Below, in pieces: positions 1 through 7,259 of a DNA stretch of 12,685 nt. A program made the translations under genes and the position numbers. Below the pieces are notes generated by a model. It was not told the DNA's origin, searched no databases, and saw nothing but the letters and a program-made list of their open reading frames with translations. This DNA comes from Verrucomicrobiota bacterium (lineage in GTDB: Bacteria > Verrucomicrobiota > Verrucomicrobiia > Limisphaerales > AV2). Within the stretch, counting starts at the first letter, position 1; each line of letters starts with the position of its first letter. The DNA lies in assembly GCA_003219345.1 (NCBI GenBank), contig QHOP01000248.1, positions 1-12,685 of the forward strand. Reading direction: 5' to 3'.

Positions 1-785
1 CTCGTGCCGGCAGTCAGGCTCACGGAAAAATTGTGCTTCAACTCCGGGAGTGTGTAGGCGATGAGCGCGCGCGCCCAGACCAGGTGCGAATGGTCCTTTA
101 AATCACGGTCGCCGTTGAACCCGTACGGCTCGGCGCCGGTGCGGAACTGGCCTTCATACCACGCGGACAATTCCATCGCCAGCGACGGCAGCATGAGCGG
201 CTCGCGTCCGCCCCACCGCAGGCCGGAGCGCAGGTGCATCGTCGCGTGGTCCGGCGGCAGTGTGAAGCCCGGCGCGGTGACGTCGTCCCGCGCGTAGAAA
301 GTGTAGTGCCCGGTCACGCGCAGGATGGCGTTGAGCGGAATGCGCTGGTCGGGATTGAAGCGATGGTAAACGCTCGCACCGGTCTCCGCTCCGTGCCCGG
401 TGAACGATTCCTCCCGCCAGTTTTTCCCGCCCCGCAGTTCCGAGTAGGTGTCCGCGAAACCGCCGCCCGCCAGACCGATCGCGAGGTCCGTGTGCGGACT
501 GAGCGCCTCGCGAATGCCGAGTTCGGAATCGACGTAAACGGGCGCGATCGCCAGCCGCAGCGTCAGGTTCGTTTGAATAAAGCCCGGCTGGTTGAAATAG
601 TAAAAAGCGTAGCCGGAGAGCGGCCCGCGGCCCTGGATCGGCTGATTGTAACCGAGCTGAAAGAGCCGGCGTTTTTCAGGATCGATTTGCGCATGCGCCG
701 TCGCCGATGCAGCCAGACAAATCACGAACACGAACCAGCCCCATTGCGGTCGCCAATTCACTGGCGTTGTCGTAACGCAAGCCAT
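1..785 (-). CDS. Probable outer-membrane beta-barrel-like protein, 3' part beyond window
   Basis: The minus strand is open from an ATG at 785-783 to the left edge, giving 261 residues with no stop, so the C-terminus is missing. Residues 1-32 form a plausible signal peptide: a hydrophobic stretch WGWFVFVICLAASATA is followed by AHA, with predicted cleavage before Q33. The mature part is rich in alternating polar/aromatic strands (GYAFYYFNQPGF, LTLRLAIAPVYVDSELGIR, HLVWARALIAYTL), which suggests an outer-membrane beta-barrel or porin-like surface protein. A purine-rich GGAAGGGA directly abuts the ATG, so the exact start is uncertain. I do not recognise a characterised family; the pattern resembles lineage-specific Verrucomicrobia hypothetical proteins (from memory). 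It is transcribed away from the glyoxalase-like gene across 159 bases that show no convincing promoter. Function unknown. Confidence 0.72.
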   Translation of the reverse strand, partial: MACVTTTPVNWRPQWGWFVFVICLAASATAHAQIDPEKRRLFQLGYNQPIQGRGPLSGYAFYYFNQPGFIQTNLTLRLAIAPVYVDSELGIREALSPHTDLAIGLAGGGFADTYSELRGGKNWREESFTGHGAETGASVYHRFNPDQRIPLNAILRVTGHYTFYARDDVTAPGFTLPPDHATMHLRSGLRWGGREPLMLPSLAMELSAWYEGQFRTGAEPYGFNGDRDLKDHSHLVWARALIAYTLPELKHNFSVSLTAGT

Positions 786-944
786 TCCCTTCCGGCAAGC
801 GGATTTGTCCGCGTCAGTGGTTTTTGTGCCCGAATTTCGCTATTTTTGCGAATTTTTCCCTGCATTGATTCGCGCAATTCACGGATTAAAAAACTCGCTG
901 CCGGGGTTGAGGTCGGGGCCTGGGCTGGCTATGTTTTCTGCGCC

Positions 945-1352
945 ATGAAAGCGAGAAAACTGTTGCACACGCGCTATCGCGTGAACGATCTGGAGAAGAC
1001 CGTGAAATTCTACAAGGACGTGCTCGGCCTGGAGGAAATGCGCCGCCACAAATCGCCGCGCGGCTCGGAACTGGTCTTCCTCAAAGCGCCGGAGAGCGAG
1101 GAACAGATTGAACTGTGCAGCTTCCCGTCGAGCGGCCCGGTGCAGGTGCAGCCGGACCTGACGCATCTGGCATTCGAGGTGGACAGTTTGGAAGAATTCG
1201 GCAAACACCTCGCGAAGCTCGGTTTGAAATACTCCGACGGCCCGACCACGACCTCCACCGGCACCGCCTTCGCCTTCATCGACGCGCCGGAAGGCTACGA
1301 GATTGAATTGATTCAAAGGGGGAAGCTGGCGGACAAAGGTGTTGGTTCATGA
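945..1352 (+). CDS. gloA: VOC-family glyoxalase I (lactoylglutathione lyase-like)
   Basis: This 135-residue protein has the length of single-domain bacterial glyoxalase I, a cytoplasmic metalloenzyme that isomerises the methylglyoxal-glutathione hemithioacetal to S-lactoylglutathione. Two beta-alpha-beta-beta-beta modules of the VOC fold are visible, at about residues 6-60 and 70-124. All four metal ligands of E. coli GloA have counterparts: H8 in LLHTRYRV, E56 in EEQIELCS, H74 in LTHLAFEVD and E121 in GYEIELIQ. The motif order FYKDVLGL...DAPEGYEIELI is typical. The frame stays open far upstream, but homology begins exactly at ATG 945, so I use that start although no clear Shine-Dalgarno is visible. 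It diverges from the outer-membrane-like gene and is followed by a 73-base gap. The VOC superfamily also contains dioxygenases and resistance proteins, so the substrate is inferred from the ligand set. Confidence 0.85.
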   Translation: MKARKLLHTRYRVNDLEKTVKFYKDVLGLEEMRRHKSPRGSELVFLKAPESEEQIELCSFPSSGPVQVQPDLTHLAFEVDSLEEFGKHLAKLGLKYSDGPTTTSTGTAFAFIDAPEGYEIELIQRGKLADKGVGS

Positions 1353-1425
1353 ACAAACGCAAGGGCTTTGCGAACCGGCTTTCATTTCCATTTGGGAGAC
1401 AGCGCCGTTAGCTTATGAGGGAGTC

Positions 1426-2001
1426 ATGTTGCGCAGTCGGAAAATTTTGATCTCGCTCGCTTTAATTACCTTTGCGACGGCGATTACCCTGTTTCTACTC
1501 TTTAAGACGCAACACGAACCTACTTATCAAGACCGACCTTTGAGCTATTGGTTTACGCAGTTACCGGTAACTCCTGTGCTGTTTCCTCCCCAGGACGTAT
1601 ATTCAGTGAACGTGGTCGGATTCATGAACGTCGGCGGTCAGCAATACGGCAACACAGCACTCGGCGACACCAACGCAATTGAGGCGTTGCAATTCTTTGG
1701 AACAAACGCTGTCCCCTTGTTGCTTCGCAAGCTGCAAGAAAGGGATTTCATGATTGAAAAGGAGGTTTCAAAGATTGCCAGCCAGGCGGGCGTTAGGTCA
1801 TTGCCATTCCGAAAGGCGGACCTGGAACGATACCAGGCTGTGACCGGACTGATTAACTTAAAGAGCCTGCCCCCGGATGCGCTCCAGTTAATCTCTGTCT
1901 TAAGCACCAACAGCCATCAGGAGATAGCTTGGGCGGCCTCTTACGTTCTCAAGCGCCGTGCCGCAATAAGCACCGCGGAAAAAGGGCAGCTCAACCGATG
2001 A
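1426..2001 (+). CDS. Membrane-anchored HEAT-like hypothetical protein
   Basis: The 191-residue product starts at an ATG with a good GAGGGAG ribosome-binding site a few bases upstream. Residues 5-26 (KILISLALITFATAITLFLL) form an N-terminal anchor or uncleaved signal, so the rest is probably periplasmic. The motif YQDRPLSYWFTQL at about residues 34-46 and a later helix pair with FFGTNAVPLLLRKL resemble HEAT-repeat proteins I associate with Verrucomicrobia. The C-terminal SHQEIAWAASYVLKRRAA could be a second repeat helix. It is short for that group, perhaps reduced to one or two repeats. Base composition is clearly more AT-rich than its neighbours: by hand count only 25 of 60 bases in 1441-1500 are G or C. 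Its stop overlaps the next gene's ATG by four bases. No enzymatic residues are recognisable and the function is unknown. Confidence 0.7.
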   Translation: MLRSRKILISLALITFATAITLFLLFKTQHEPTYQDRPLSYWFTQLPVTPVLFPPQDVYSVNVVGFMNVGGQQYGNTALGDTNAIEALQFFGTNAVPLLLRKLQERDFMIEKEVSKIASQAGVRSLPFRKADLERYQAVTGLINLKSLPPDALQLISVLSTNSHQEIAWAASYVLKRRAAISTAEKGQLNR

Positions 2002-2906
2002 ACACGGACTCCTGCGACCCAGCCCCCGCCACGGATGATTTGTTCATCCATCGCGTGCAGCAGCATTGCGCCGAGCTGGGTCTCAACTTCTTCCTGGTCG
2101 AACCGCTCTGGGTGGAGCCGTTCTGCGACCAGTTCGCCAAAGGCAAAATCTGGGCGCGGGCGTTGCTCAACATGCACAGCGAGCATCATCTGCCGGACGA
2201 CATTTACCACCGGTTGATCTGGCTGGCCCACGAACGAAAAACACAAATCATCGACCCGCCGGACCTGGCCATCGGGACATTCGACAAAGCCCGCTTGCAC
2301 GCGCGACTTGTGGCTGCCGGATTCAATGTCCCGTTTACCGTGATTGTCCCGCGCGAGCAGGTCAACAGCTTTGTCCTGTCGGAAGCGGACCGCGCCGCGT
2401 TGGGCACGCCTTTCGTCGTCAAGCCGGGCATGGGTTACGGCCGGCGCGGCGTCATCCTGGACGCCACCAGCGAACGTGATCTGACCCGTTCAGTGGCCGC
2501 CTGGCCGGACCGGCATTATCTGCTCCAGAGGCGGATTGTTCCCCGTGCGGCGAACGGCGAGCCGATTTATTTTCGCGTGTTTTACGTGTTCGGCTCGGTC
2601 TGGTGCTGTTGGTGGAATTGTTTCACGGACCGTTACCGGCTGCCGATCAAGGCCGAAGAGGAACAACTGGCACTCACGCCGTTGCGCGACATTGTCAGCC
2701 GTGTGGCTGAGCTGACCGGCATGAAGTTTTTCTCGAGCGAGGTCGCGCTGACCGAGTCCGGCGAATTTGTGCTGATTGATTACGTCAACGACCAGTGCCA
2801 CATGCTGAGTCAAAGCGCGAATCCGCAGATGGGCGTTCCCAACGAACTGGTGAGCGCCATCGCGCGTCGGCTGGTGGAAGGCGTGAGCCAGATGATCAAG
2901 CGTTGA
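1998..2906 (+). CDS. ATP-grasp domain protein (RimK-like ligase family)
   Basis: The protein has 302 residues. The central and C-terminal parts read as an ATP-grasp fold: a pre-ATP segment FDKARLHARLVAAGFNVPFT (95-114), a lysine and glycine-rich loop VVKPGMGYGRRGV (140-152), the hinge-like LLQRRIVP (175-182), a substrate-side arginine in YFRVFYVFG (191-199), and the metal-binding acidic/asparagine pairs in SSEVAL (E248) and DYVND (D261, N264). Such enzymes form acyl-phosphate intermediates and ligate a carboxylate to an amine or thiol. The substrate cannot be read from the sequence. An N-terminal region of about 90 residues is probably a preATP-grasp domain. The ATGA overlap with the preceding HEAT-like gene suggests translational coupling; no strong independent ribosome-binding site is seen. 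The nearest relatives may be RimK- or glutathione-synthetase-like enzymes, but I would not assign one. Confidence 0.82.
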   Translation: MNTDSCDPAPATDDLFIHRVQQHCAELGLNFFLVEPLWVEPFCDQFAKGKIWARALLNMHSEHHLPDDIYHRLIWLAHERKTQIIDPPDLAIGTFDKARLHARLVAAGFNVPFTVIVPREQVNSFVLSEADRAALGTPFVVKPGMGYGRRGVILDATSERDLTRSVAAWPDRHYLLQRRIVPRAANGEPIYFRVFYVFGSVWCCWWNCFTDRYRLPIKAEEEQLALTPLRDIVSRVAELTGMKFFSSEVALTESGEFVLIDYVNDQCHMLSQSANPQMGVPNELVSAIARRLVEGVSQMIKR

Positions 2907-2911
2907 ATCGG

Positions 2912-3026
2912 GGCCGCAAAAAGATGCAGAAGGCGCAAATTGGTTTTCTTCATGTCTTCAGCGGATGCAGTGATTGGCAGCGCGTAGTCAAATTATGTTT
3001 TGTGACTTTTGCTCTTTTTCGCGGCC
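2912..3026. repeat. Imperfect inverted repeat upstream of folP
   Basis: The left arm at 2912-2941 begins GGCCGCAAAAAGATGCAGAA. The reverse complement of the right arm at 2997-3026 begins GGCCGCGAAAAAGAGCAAAA. The arms are about 30 bases and separated by about 55 bases, and align with a few mismatches and one-base gaps. They fill most of the space between the ATP-grasp gene and folP. The purine-rich 'GCAAAAAGGCGCAAA' style is one I associate with dispersed repeats of Verrucomicrobia and Planctomycetes (from memory). A hairpin in the folP leader or a terminator-like role is possible, but there is no clean T-run. Confidence 0.55.
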
Positions 3027-3032
3027 ATCATC

Positions 3033-3784
3033 ATGATTTTTCGCGCCGGCCAGTTTGAGTTCACGTTCCCGCGTCCGACAATGATTATGGGTGTGGTGAA
3101 CGTGACGCCCGATTCGTTTTCGGACGGCGGCCGGTTTCTTGACCCGGCGGCCGCGGTAGCGCGTGGCCTGGAAATGATCGGGCAGGGAGCGGAAATCATT
3201 GACATCGGCGGCGAATCGACGCGGCCCGGGGCTGAGCCGGTGAGCGAAGCCGAAGAACTGCGTCGCGTGCTGCCGGTGATGGAGAGACTGGTGTCCCAGG
3301 TGAAGGCACCCGTTTCCATCGACACGCAAAAACCGTCTGTGGCCCGCGCCGCGCTGCGAGCCGGCGCCAGCATCGTGAACGACATTGCGGCGAACCGCGC
3401 CGATGATGAAATGTGGGGCGTGGTCAGGAAGTGCGCGGCTTTTTCGTTGAGCGACTGGAGCGGCTGCAACGCGCGGGCGTGGACGCTGTCCAAGTAGTGT
3501 TGGACCCGGGCCTCGGCTTTGGCAAGACGGTGGAGCACAATTTGCTGTTGCTCGCCGGGGTGGGGCGATTTACAAAATTGCGACGTCCGGTGCTCCTCGG
3601 AGTTTCGCGCAAATCGTTCATCGGTAAATTGCTGGGACCGGAGGTGAGCGCGCGTTTGCCCGCGGCTCTGGCCTGCGCGTGCCTGGCAGTCAAGGCGGGC
3701 GTGCGGCTGATCCGCACGCACGATGTCGCCGAAACGCTCCAAGCGGTGAGAATGGCCGAGGCCGTTCTTGCCCGACGAAAATGA
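3033..3784 (+). pseudogene. folP: Dihydropteroate synthase, internally deleted and frameshifted
   Basis: FolP joins para-aminobenzoate to dihydropterin pyrophosphate in folate synthesis. The first part (ATG 3033) carries MGVVNVTPDSFSDGG, IIDIGGESTRPGAEPV, PVSIDTQKP and ASIVNDIAANRADDEMW, which are canonical pterin-binding loops. The frame then drifts into unrelated sequence and stops at 3495-3497 after 154 residues. From about 3413 a different frame carries the rest: GQEVRGFFVERLERL, VVLDPGLGFGKT, GVSRKSFIG and IRTHDVAET, ending at 3784. Compared with E. coli FolP, about 28-30 residues between 'ALEAAA' and 'AEVNRYF' are missing, including the MHMQG substrate-loop motif, and the loss is not a multiple of three. 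As written it cannot make an intact enzyme. A sequencing or assembly deletion is a serious alternative. Its last bases overlap the cdaA start by ATGA. No clear ribosome-binding site is seen at 3033. Confidence 0.85.
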
Positions 3785-4647
3785 CCGTCCTGGAAAACCT
3801 GCAAAAGATCTGGCAGCTCGCGCCCGCGCTGGAAATCACCATCCTCGCGGTGGGGATTTATTACGCTTTGATGTTTGTACGGGGCACGCGCGGCTGGCCG
3901 GTGGTCCTGGGTTTTCTCTCTTTGCTGCTGGTGCTCACGGTTATCACCACGGCGCTGGAGTTGCGGGTGCTGCTCTGGTTGCTGGCAAAATTTTTGACCG
4001 GACTCGCCATCGCCGTTCTGGTGATTTTCCAGCCGGAACTGCGCCGGATGCTGGCGGAAGTGGGGAACCTGCCGCTGTTCGCTTCGGCCCGCGATGCGCG
4101 GGAGAATATCGAAGTCATCATCCAAACGGCGGAACGATTGTCCGAAGTGAAGATCGGCGCGCTCATCGCCCTCGAGCAAACGATTCAACTCGACGATGCC
4201 GTTGAGTCAGGCGTCGTCGTCGATTGCGAGGCGACGCCGGAGATGCTGGAAACGATTTTCTTCCCGAACAACGCGATTCACGATGGCGGCGTCAACATCC
4301 GCGGTGCCCGCATCGCGAAGGCGGCCTGTATCTTTCCGCTGACGCGTCGCCAGGACCTCAATCCGTCGCTGGGCACGCGGCATCGGGCGGCGATTGGATT
4401 GACCGAAGAGACCGACGCGGTGGTGGTGGCCGTGTCGGAGGAGACCGGGGCGATTTCCTACGCGTACAAGGGCCAGTTGACGCGCGGGGTAAGTCTGGAG
4501 GAATTGCGCGCGTTTCTAACGTCGGTGTTGGTCCGCGCGCCCAAGGCGCACCGGCTTTCCGATTGGTTTCGTTTGCCGAGTTTCGCGCGGCCAAACCGAA
4601 CGCCCAAATCCGCTGTGCAGACCGCGCCCAGGCCGGAGGCGAAGTGA
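3781..4647 (+). CDS. cdaA: Diadenylate cyclase CdaA (c-di-AMP synthase)
   Basis: The 288-residue product condenses two ATP into the second messenger c-di-AMP at the inner membrane. Three N-terminal membrane helices are visible (about residues 17-33, 39-58 and 64-84), followed by the DisA_N/DAC catalytic domain at about 105-235. The catalytic signatures are NAIHDGGVNIRG (D168-G170) and LGTRHRAAIG (197-206), followed by VSEETGAISYAYKG. The usual DGA is DGG here; the catalytic aspartate is kept, so activity is expected. A proline- and arginine-rich tail follows (about 270-288). Gene order cdaA-cdaR-glmM is the classical arrangement known from Firmicutes, with folP also just upstream here. The ATG overlaps the folP stop by four bases, so translation may depend on coupling to folP or its 3' fragment. 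No separate promoter is evident. Confidence 0.93.
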   Translation: MTVLENLQKIWQLAPALEITILAVGIYYALMFVRGTRGWPVVLGFLSLLLVLTVITTALELRVLLWLLAKFLTGLAIAVLVIFQPELRRMLAEVGNLPLFASARDARENIEVIIQTAERLSEVKIGALIALEQTIQLDDAVESGVVVDCEATPEMLETIFFPNNAIHDGGVNIRGARIAKAACIFPLTRRQDLNPSLGTRHRAAIGLTEETDAVVVAVSEETGAISYAYKGQLTRGVSLEELRAFLTSVLVRAPKAHRLSDWFRLPSFARPNRTPKSAVQTAPRPEAK

Positions 4648-4649
4648 CC

Positions 4650-5015
4650 ATGGCAGCACGCGATTACGTCCTGAACAATTTCGGCTGGAAGTTGGCCTCC
4701 GTGGTCGCCGCTATCCTGATCTGGATGACCATCAACTCGAACCTTGAAAACCCGGAGACCCATTCCTCCAGCACCCTGAGCCGCCACTTGCCGGTCATGG
4801 TCAAAAAGGCGCCTTGGGACGTTCGTGGCTTCGTACTCACGCCTGCGGAAGCGGAGGTGACTATTCGGGCCGAGGAACGGGCCAGAAGTTTTCGCAAAAA
4901 AGTCATCGTGCGCACGCCCCCGAATGTGGCGGTGACGAAAGTGGAGCCCGAAGAAGTCGCCGTGGAACGGGTTTCGCCGGCCGAGTCCACCAACGATCAC
5001 AGGAATCCGAATTGA
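4650..5015 (+). CDS. cdaR: CdaR-like YbbR-domain protein, short
   Basis: The product has 121 residues. An N-terminal signal-anchor at about 13-30 (WKLASVVAAILIWMTINS) is followed by one YbbR-like stretch, HLPVMVKK...GFVLTPAEAEVTIR...VIVRTPPNVAVTKVEPEEV. CdaR binds CdaA through the membrane and modulates c-di-AMP synthesis. The start lies two bases after the cdaA stop, with GGAGG about ten bases upstream; glmM begins three bases after its stop. Firmicute CdaR carries several YbbR repeats, while this has a single one. That repeat spans only about 63 residues from HLPVMV to VERV, against roughly 80 for the family. The central strand-helix part, normally a 'vDLtg' stretch, seems absent between VTIRAEE and RARSFRKKV. 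The gap is in frame, so the protein is readable, but it may be damaged. Identification rests mainly on context and the terminal YbbR strands. Confidence 0.75.
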   Translation: MAARDYVLNNFGWKLASVVAAILIWMTINSNLENPETHSSSTLSRHLPVMVKKAPWDVRGFVLTPAEAEVTIRAEERARSFRKKVIVRTPPNVAVTKVEPEEVAVERVSPAESTNDHRNPN

Positions 5016-5018
5016 ACC

Positions 5019-6401
5019 ATGAGCCAACCGAAGAAAATTTTCGGCACCGACGGAGTGCGCGGCACCGCCAACATCGAGCCGGTGACCGCCGAGACCGCGC
5101 TCAAGCTGGGCCGCGCGGCCGGCCACGTCTTCAAGAACATTGCGCCGCAATCGCGCGACCGCGAGCGGCACAAGATCGTTCTCGGCAAAGACACGCGTTT
5201 GTCCGGTTACATGCTCGAAAATGCCATCTCGTCCGGTATCCTTTCGATGGGGGTGGATGTTCTGTTCATTGGCCCGCTGCCCACGCCCGGCGTCGCCTAC
5301 GTCACGCGCAGCCTGCGCGCCGACGCCGGCATTGTGATCACCGCCTCCCACAATCCGTATGATGACAACGGCATCAAATTTTTCCGGCCCGACGGTTACA
5401 AGCTCGACGACAACATCGAGGACCAGATCGAGCACCTGGTTTTCAGTGGCGATATCGAAACCATCCGTCCCACGGCTGACGCAATCGGCAAGGCCGTCCG
5501 CATTGAAGACGCGCTCGGCCGTTACATCGAATATGCCAAAAGCTCCTTCCCGCGCGGCATGACGCTGGAAGGGATGCGCATCGTCGTGGATTGCGCGCAT
5601 GGCGCCGCGTACAAATCGACGCCCTGCGTGCTTCGCGAACTCGGCGCGGAGATTTTCGTTTACGACAACCAGCCCGACGGCATGAACATCAACAAAGACT
5701 GCGGCTCCATGCACCCCCAGCAGATGTGCCAGAAGGTTTGGGAACATCGCGCCCACCTCGGCATCTCTCACGACGGCGACGCGGACCGCGTGTTATTCTG
5801 TGACGAGACCGGCAAGCTGATTGACGGCGACGATGTGATGGCGATTTGCGGTCTGGAGATGCTCGCCGAAGGTTCGCTGCGGGAGAAAACCCTGGTCGCC
5901 ACCGTCATGAGCAATGCCGGTCTGGACGCGGTGATCAAACAGGCGGGCGGGCACGTCGCCCGCGCGGGCGTGGGCGACAAGAACGTGATCGACGAAATGC
6001 TCCGCTCCGGTTTCAACTTCGGCGGCGAGCAGAGCGGGCACTTGATTTTCCGCGACTACAGCACCACCGGCGACGGGCTGGTTTGCGCGTTGCAGATTCT
6101 GCGCATCATGAGGGTAAAAGACAAGCCCCTCTCGCAACTGGCTAAATGCTGGACGCGTTTCCCCCAGCTCGTTACCAGCATTCGCGTCCGCGAAAAGGTG
6201 CCGTTCGACCAGCTCGATGGCGTGACGAGCTGCCTGTCCGAAGCGGAGGCGGAACTTAAACCCACCGGCGGCCGCGTGTTGCTTCGCTATTCCGGCACGG
6301 AATCCAAGGCGCGATTGCTCATCGAGGGCCGTGACGCGACTGTTTTGGGAAAATGGTCGCAAAAAATCGCTGAGGCGATCAGGAAGCAGGTGGGAGCTTG
6401 A
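5019..6401 (+). CDS. glmM: Phosphoglucosamine mutase
   Basis: GlmM interconverts glucosamine-6-phosphate and glucosamine-1-phosphate on the path to UDP-GlcNAc for peptidoglycan and LPS. At 460 residues it is full length for the family. The four domains show their signatures in order: FGTDGVRGTA (8-17); the phosphoserine loop VITASHNPYDDNG (106-118) with catalytic S110; the metal loop ISHDGDADR (249-257); the sugar loop GGEQSGH (335-341); and the phosphate-binding loop RYSGTESKAR (423-432). VGDKNVIDEM replaces the commoner VGDRYVLE. It is the last gene of the folP-cdaA-cdaR-glmM run, three bases after cdaR, so almost certainly co-transcribed; CdaA/CdaR/GlmM complexes are known in Firmicutes. 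ATG 5019 fits the family N-terminus. Downstream, an 11-base inverted repeat separates it from a convergent gene. Confidence 0.96.
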   Translation: MSQPKKIFGTDGVRGTANIEPVTAETALKLGRAAGHVFKNIAPQSRDRERHKIVLGKDTRLSGYMLENAISSGILSMGVDVLFIGPLPTPGVAYVTRSLRADAGIVITASHNPYDDNGIKFFRPDGYKLDDNIEDQIEHLVFSGDIETIRPTADAIGKAVRIEDALGRYIEYAKSSFPRGMTLEGMRIVVDCAHGAAYKSTPCVLRELGAEIFVYDNQPDGMNINKDCGSMHPQQMCQKVWEHRAHLGISHDGDADRVLFCDETGKLIDGDDVMAICGLEMLAEGSLREKTLVATVMSNAGLDAVIKQAGGHVARAGVGDKNVIDEMLRSGFNFGGEQSGHLIFRDYSTTGDGLVCALQILRIMRVKDKPLSQLAKCWTRFPQLVTSIRVREKVPFDQLDGVTSCLSEAEAELKPTGGRVLLRYSGTESKARLLIEGRDATVLGKWSQKIAEAIRKQVGA

Positions 6402-6427
6402 TTCTCCCCCGCGAACCGCATCTTGTC

Positions 6428-6474
6428 CGCAGCCGCCGGGTCGGATCGTCCGCCTCCTGAGGTCGGCGGCTGCG
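6428..6474. repeat. Perfect 11-bp inverted repeat between convergent genes
   Basis: CGCAGCCGCCG at 6428-6438 is the exact reverse complement of CGGCGGCTGCG at 6464-6474, with 25 bases between. It sits in the 84-base gap between the glmM stop and the end of the minus-strand BtuF-CWC-prepilin frame. There is no T-run on either side, so it is not a standard intrinsic terminator. It could be a REP-like palindrome or a bidirectional mRNA-end hairpin. Confidence 0.6.
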
Positions 6475-6485
6475 CGAACGGCAAT

Positions 6486-7259
6486 TCAAGGCACCGTTAA
6501 AATTTCCGGCCTCAGTCGCCCGACGAACTGGGCCGGCAACCGTTGGTCGAGCGAACCTTCGAGCGGTCTTTCCGTCCCGACGTGACCATCGCAGAAAGCC
6601 ACTCGCGCCGTTTGACCGTGGCGAAAGTGAGCGGTCGCTTCATTCGCGTTTGTGCTCACGTAATAGAATTCTTCCAGCATCGGATGGTCCGGCGAAGCCG
6701 GCGGCTGAAACGTGTTCACTTGCGCGGCGTCGGCGAGGACCGCGGTCTCGATCGGACGGATGATTTTGTTCAGGTTGATGGCCGGCTGGCTCATCGGCGC
6801 AGAGAGGCAGAGGTTGTAACCGTAGCCGTAGGCCGCGCCGGAGGCTTTGAGTTTGAATTGCTGCAACGAGTAGTTGAGCGCCGGGCAGACTTCCACGCCG
6901 CGTCCGCCAAGATAAGGGAACAGCGCGCCGCACGACGGGTCAAAGGCGCGTTTCCCTTCGCTGCCGCGCGCCAGCCAGCCGAACCAGTAGATGTCCCCGC
7001 CGTTCGTGGCTACACCGCGATAGCGAAACGCGCTGCCGTTGTTCTCGTCCCAATACATCTGTGCCGCCAGCTCCAGTTGGCGCAGGTTGCTGAGGCATTT
7101 GATCTGCCGGGCCGTGGCCTTGCCTCTGCCCAACGCGGGAAGCAGCAGCGCTGCCAGCACGGCGAGGATGGCGATGACCACGAGCAGCTCAATCAGCGTG
7201 AACGCGGACGTGCCTGGCCGAAAGTCGAGCGTCGAGCGTCGAGGGCCGGAACTCAACAA
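6486..7259 (-). CDS. Prepilin-type N-terminal cleavage/methylation protein, alternative internal gene
   Basis: This alternative reading treats the C-terminal module of the preceding frame as its own gene. Two adjacent TTG codons (7259-7257 and 7256-7254) follow a GGAG four to seven bases upstream. They would give a positively charged leader, LLSSGPRRSTLDFRPGTSA, then FTLIELLVVIAILAVLAALL, a type IV pilin/pseudopilin helix cleaved before F by a prepilin peptidase. The glutamate five residues into the mature helix is present. The C-terminal part has the H-X9-DG signature in FRHGQTARVAFCDGHV, common in large prepilin-like families of Planctomycetes and Verrucomicrobia. At 257 residues it has the usual length for that group. 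No ATG lies near the cleavage site, which is why it may be missed as a separate gene. Role unknown; probably exported to the inner membrane/periplasm. Confidence 0.45.
   Translation of the reverse strand: MLSSGPRRSTLDFRPGTSAFTLIELLVVIAILAVLAALLLPALGRGKATARQIKCLSNLRQLELAAQMYWDENNGSAFRYRGVATNGGDIYWFGWLARGSEGKRAFDPSCGALFPYLGGRGVEVCPALNYSLQQFKLKASGAAYGYGYNLCLSAPMSQPAINLNKIIRPIETAVLADAAQVNTFQPPASPDHPMLEEFYYVSTNANEATAHFRHGQTARVAFCDGHVGTERPLEGSLDQRLPAQFVGRLRPEILTVP

Noticed and set aside
3411..3500. Programmed ribosomal frameshift joining the two folP parts
   Set aside because: No slippery heptamer was seen, and the missing MHMQG segment means a shift alone would not restore the protein.
2993..4188. 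Minus-strand open frames opposite folP and cdaA
   Set aside because: Low-complexity, Arg/Gln/Ser-rich translations with no recognisable family, explained as shadows of the plus-strand genes.
4458..5771. Long minus-strand open frame (437 codons) opposite cdaA, cdaR and glmM
   Set aside because: It is antisense to strongly recognisable genes, shows no domain motif, and long antisense frames are common in GC-rich DNA.
6428..6474. Rho-independent terminator after glmM
   Set aside because: The loop is long and no T-run follows on either strand, so it is listed only as an inverted repeat.
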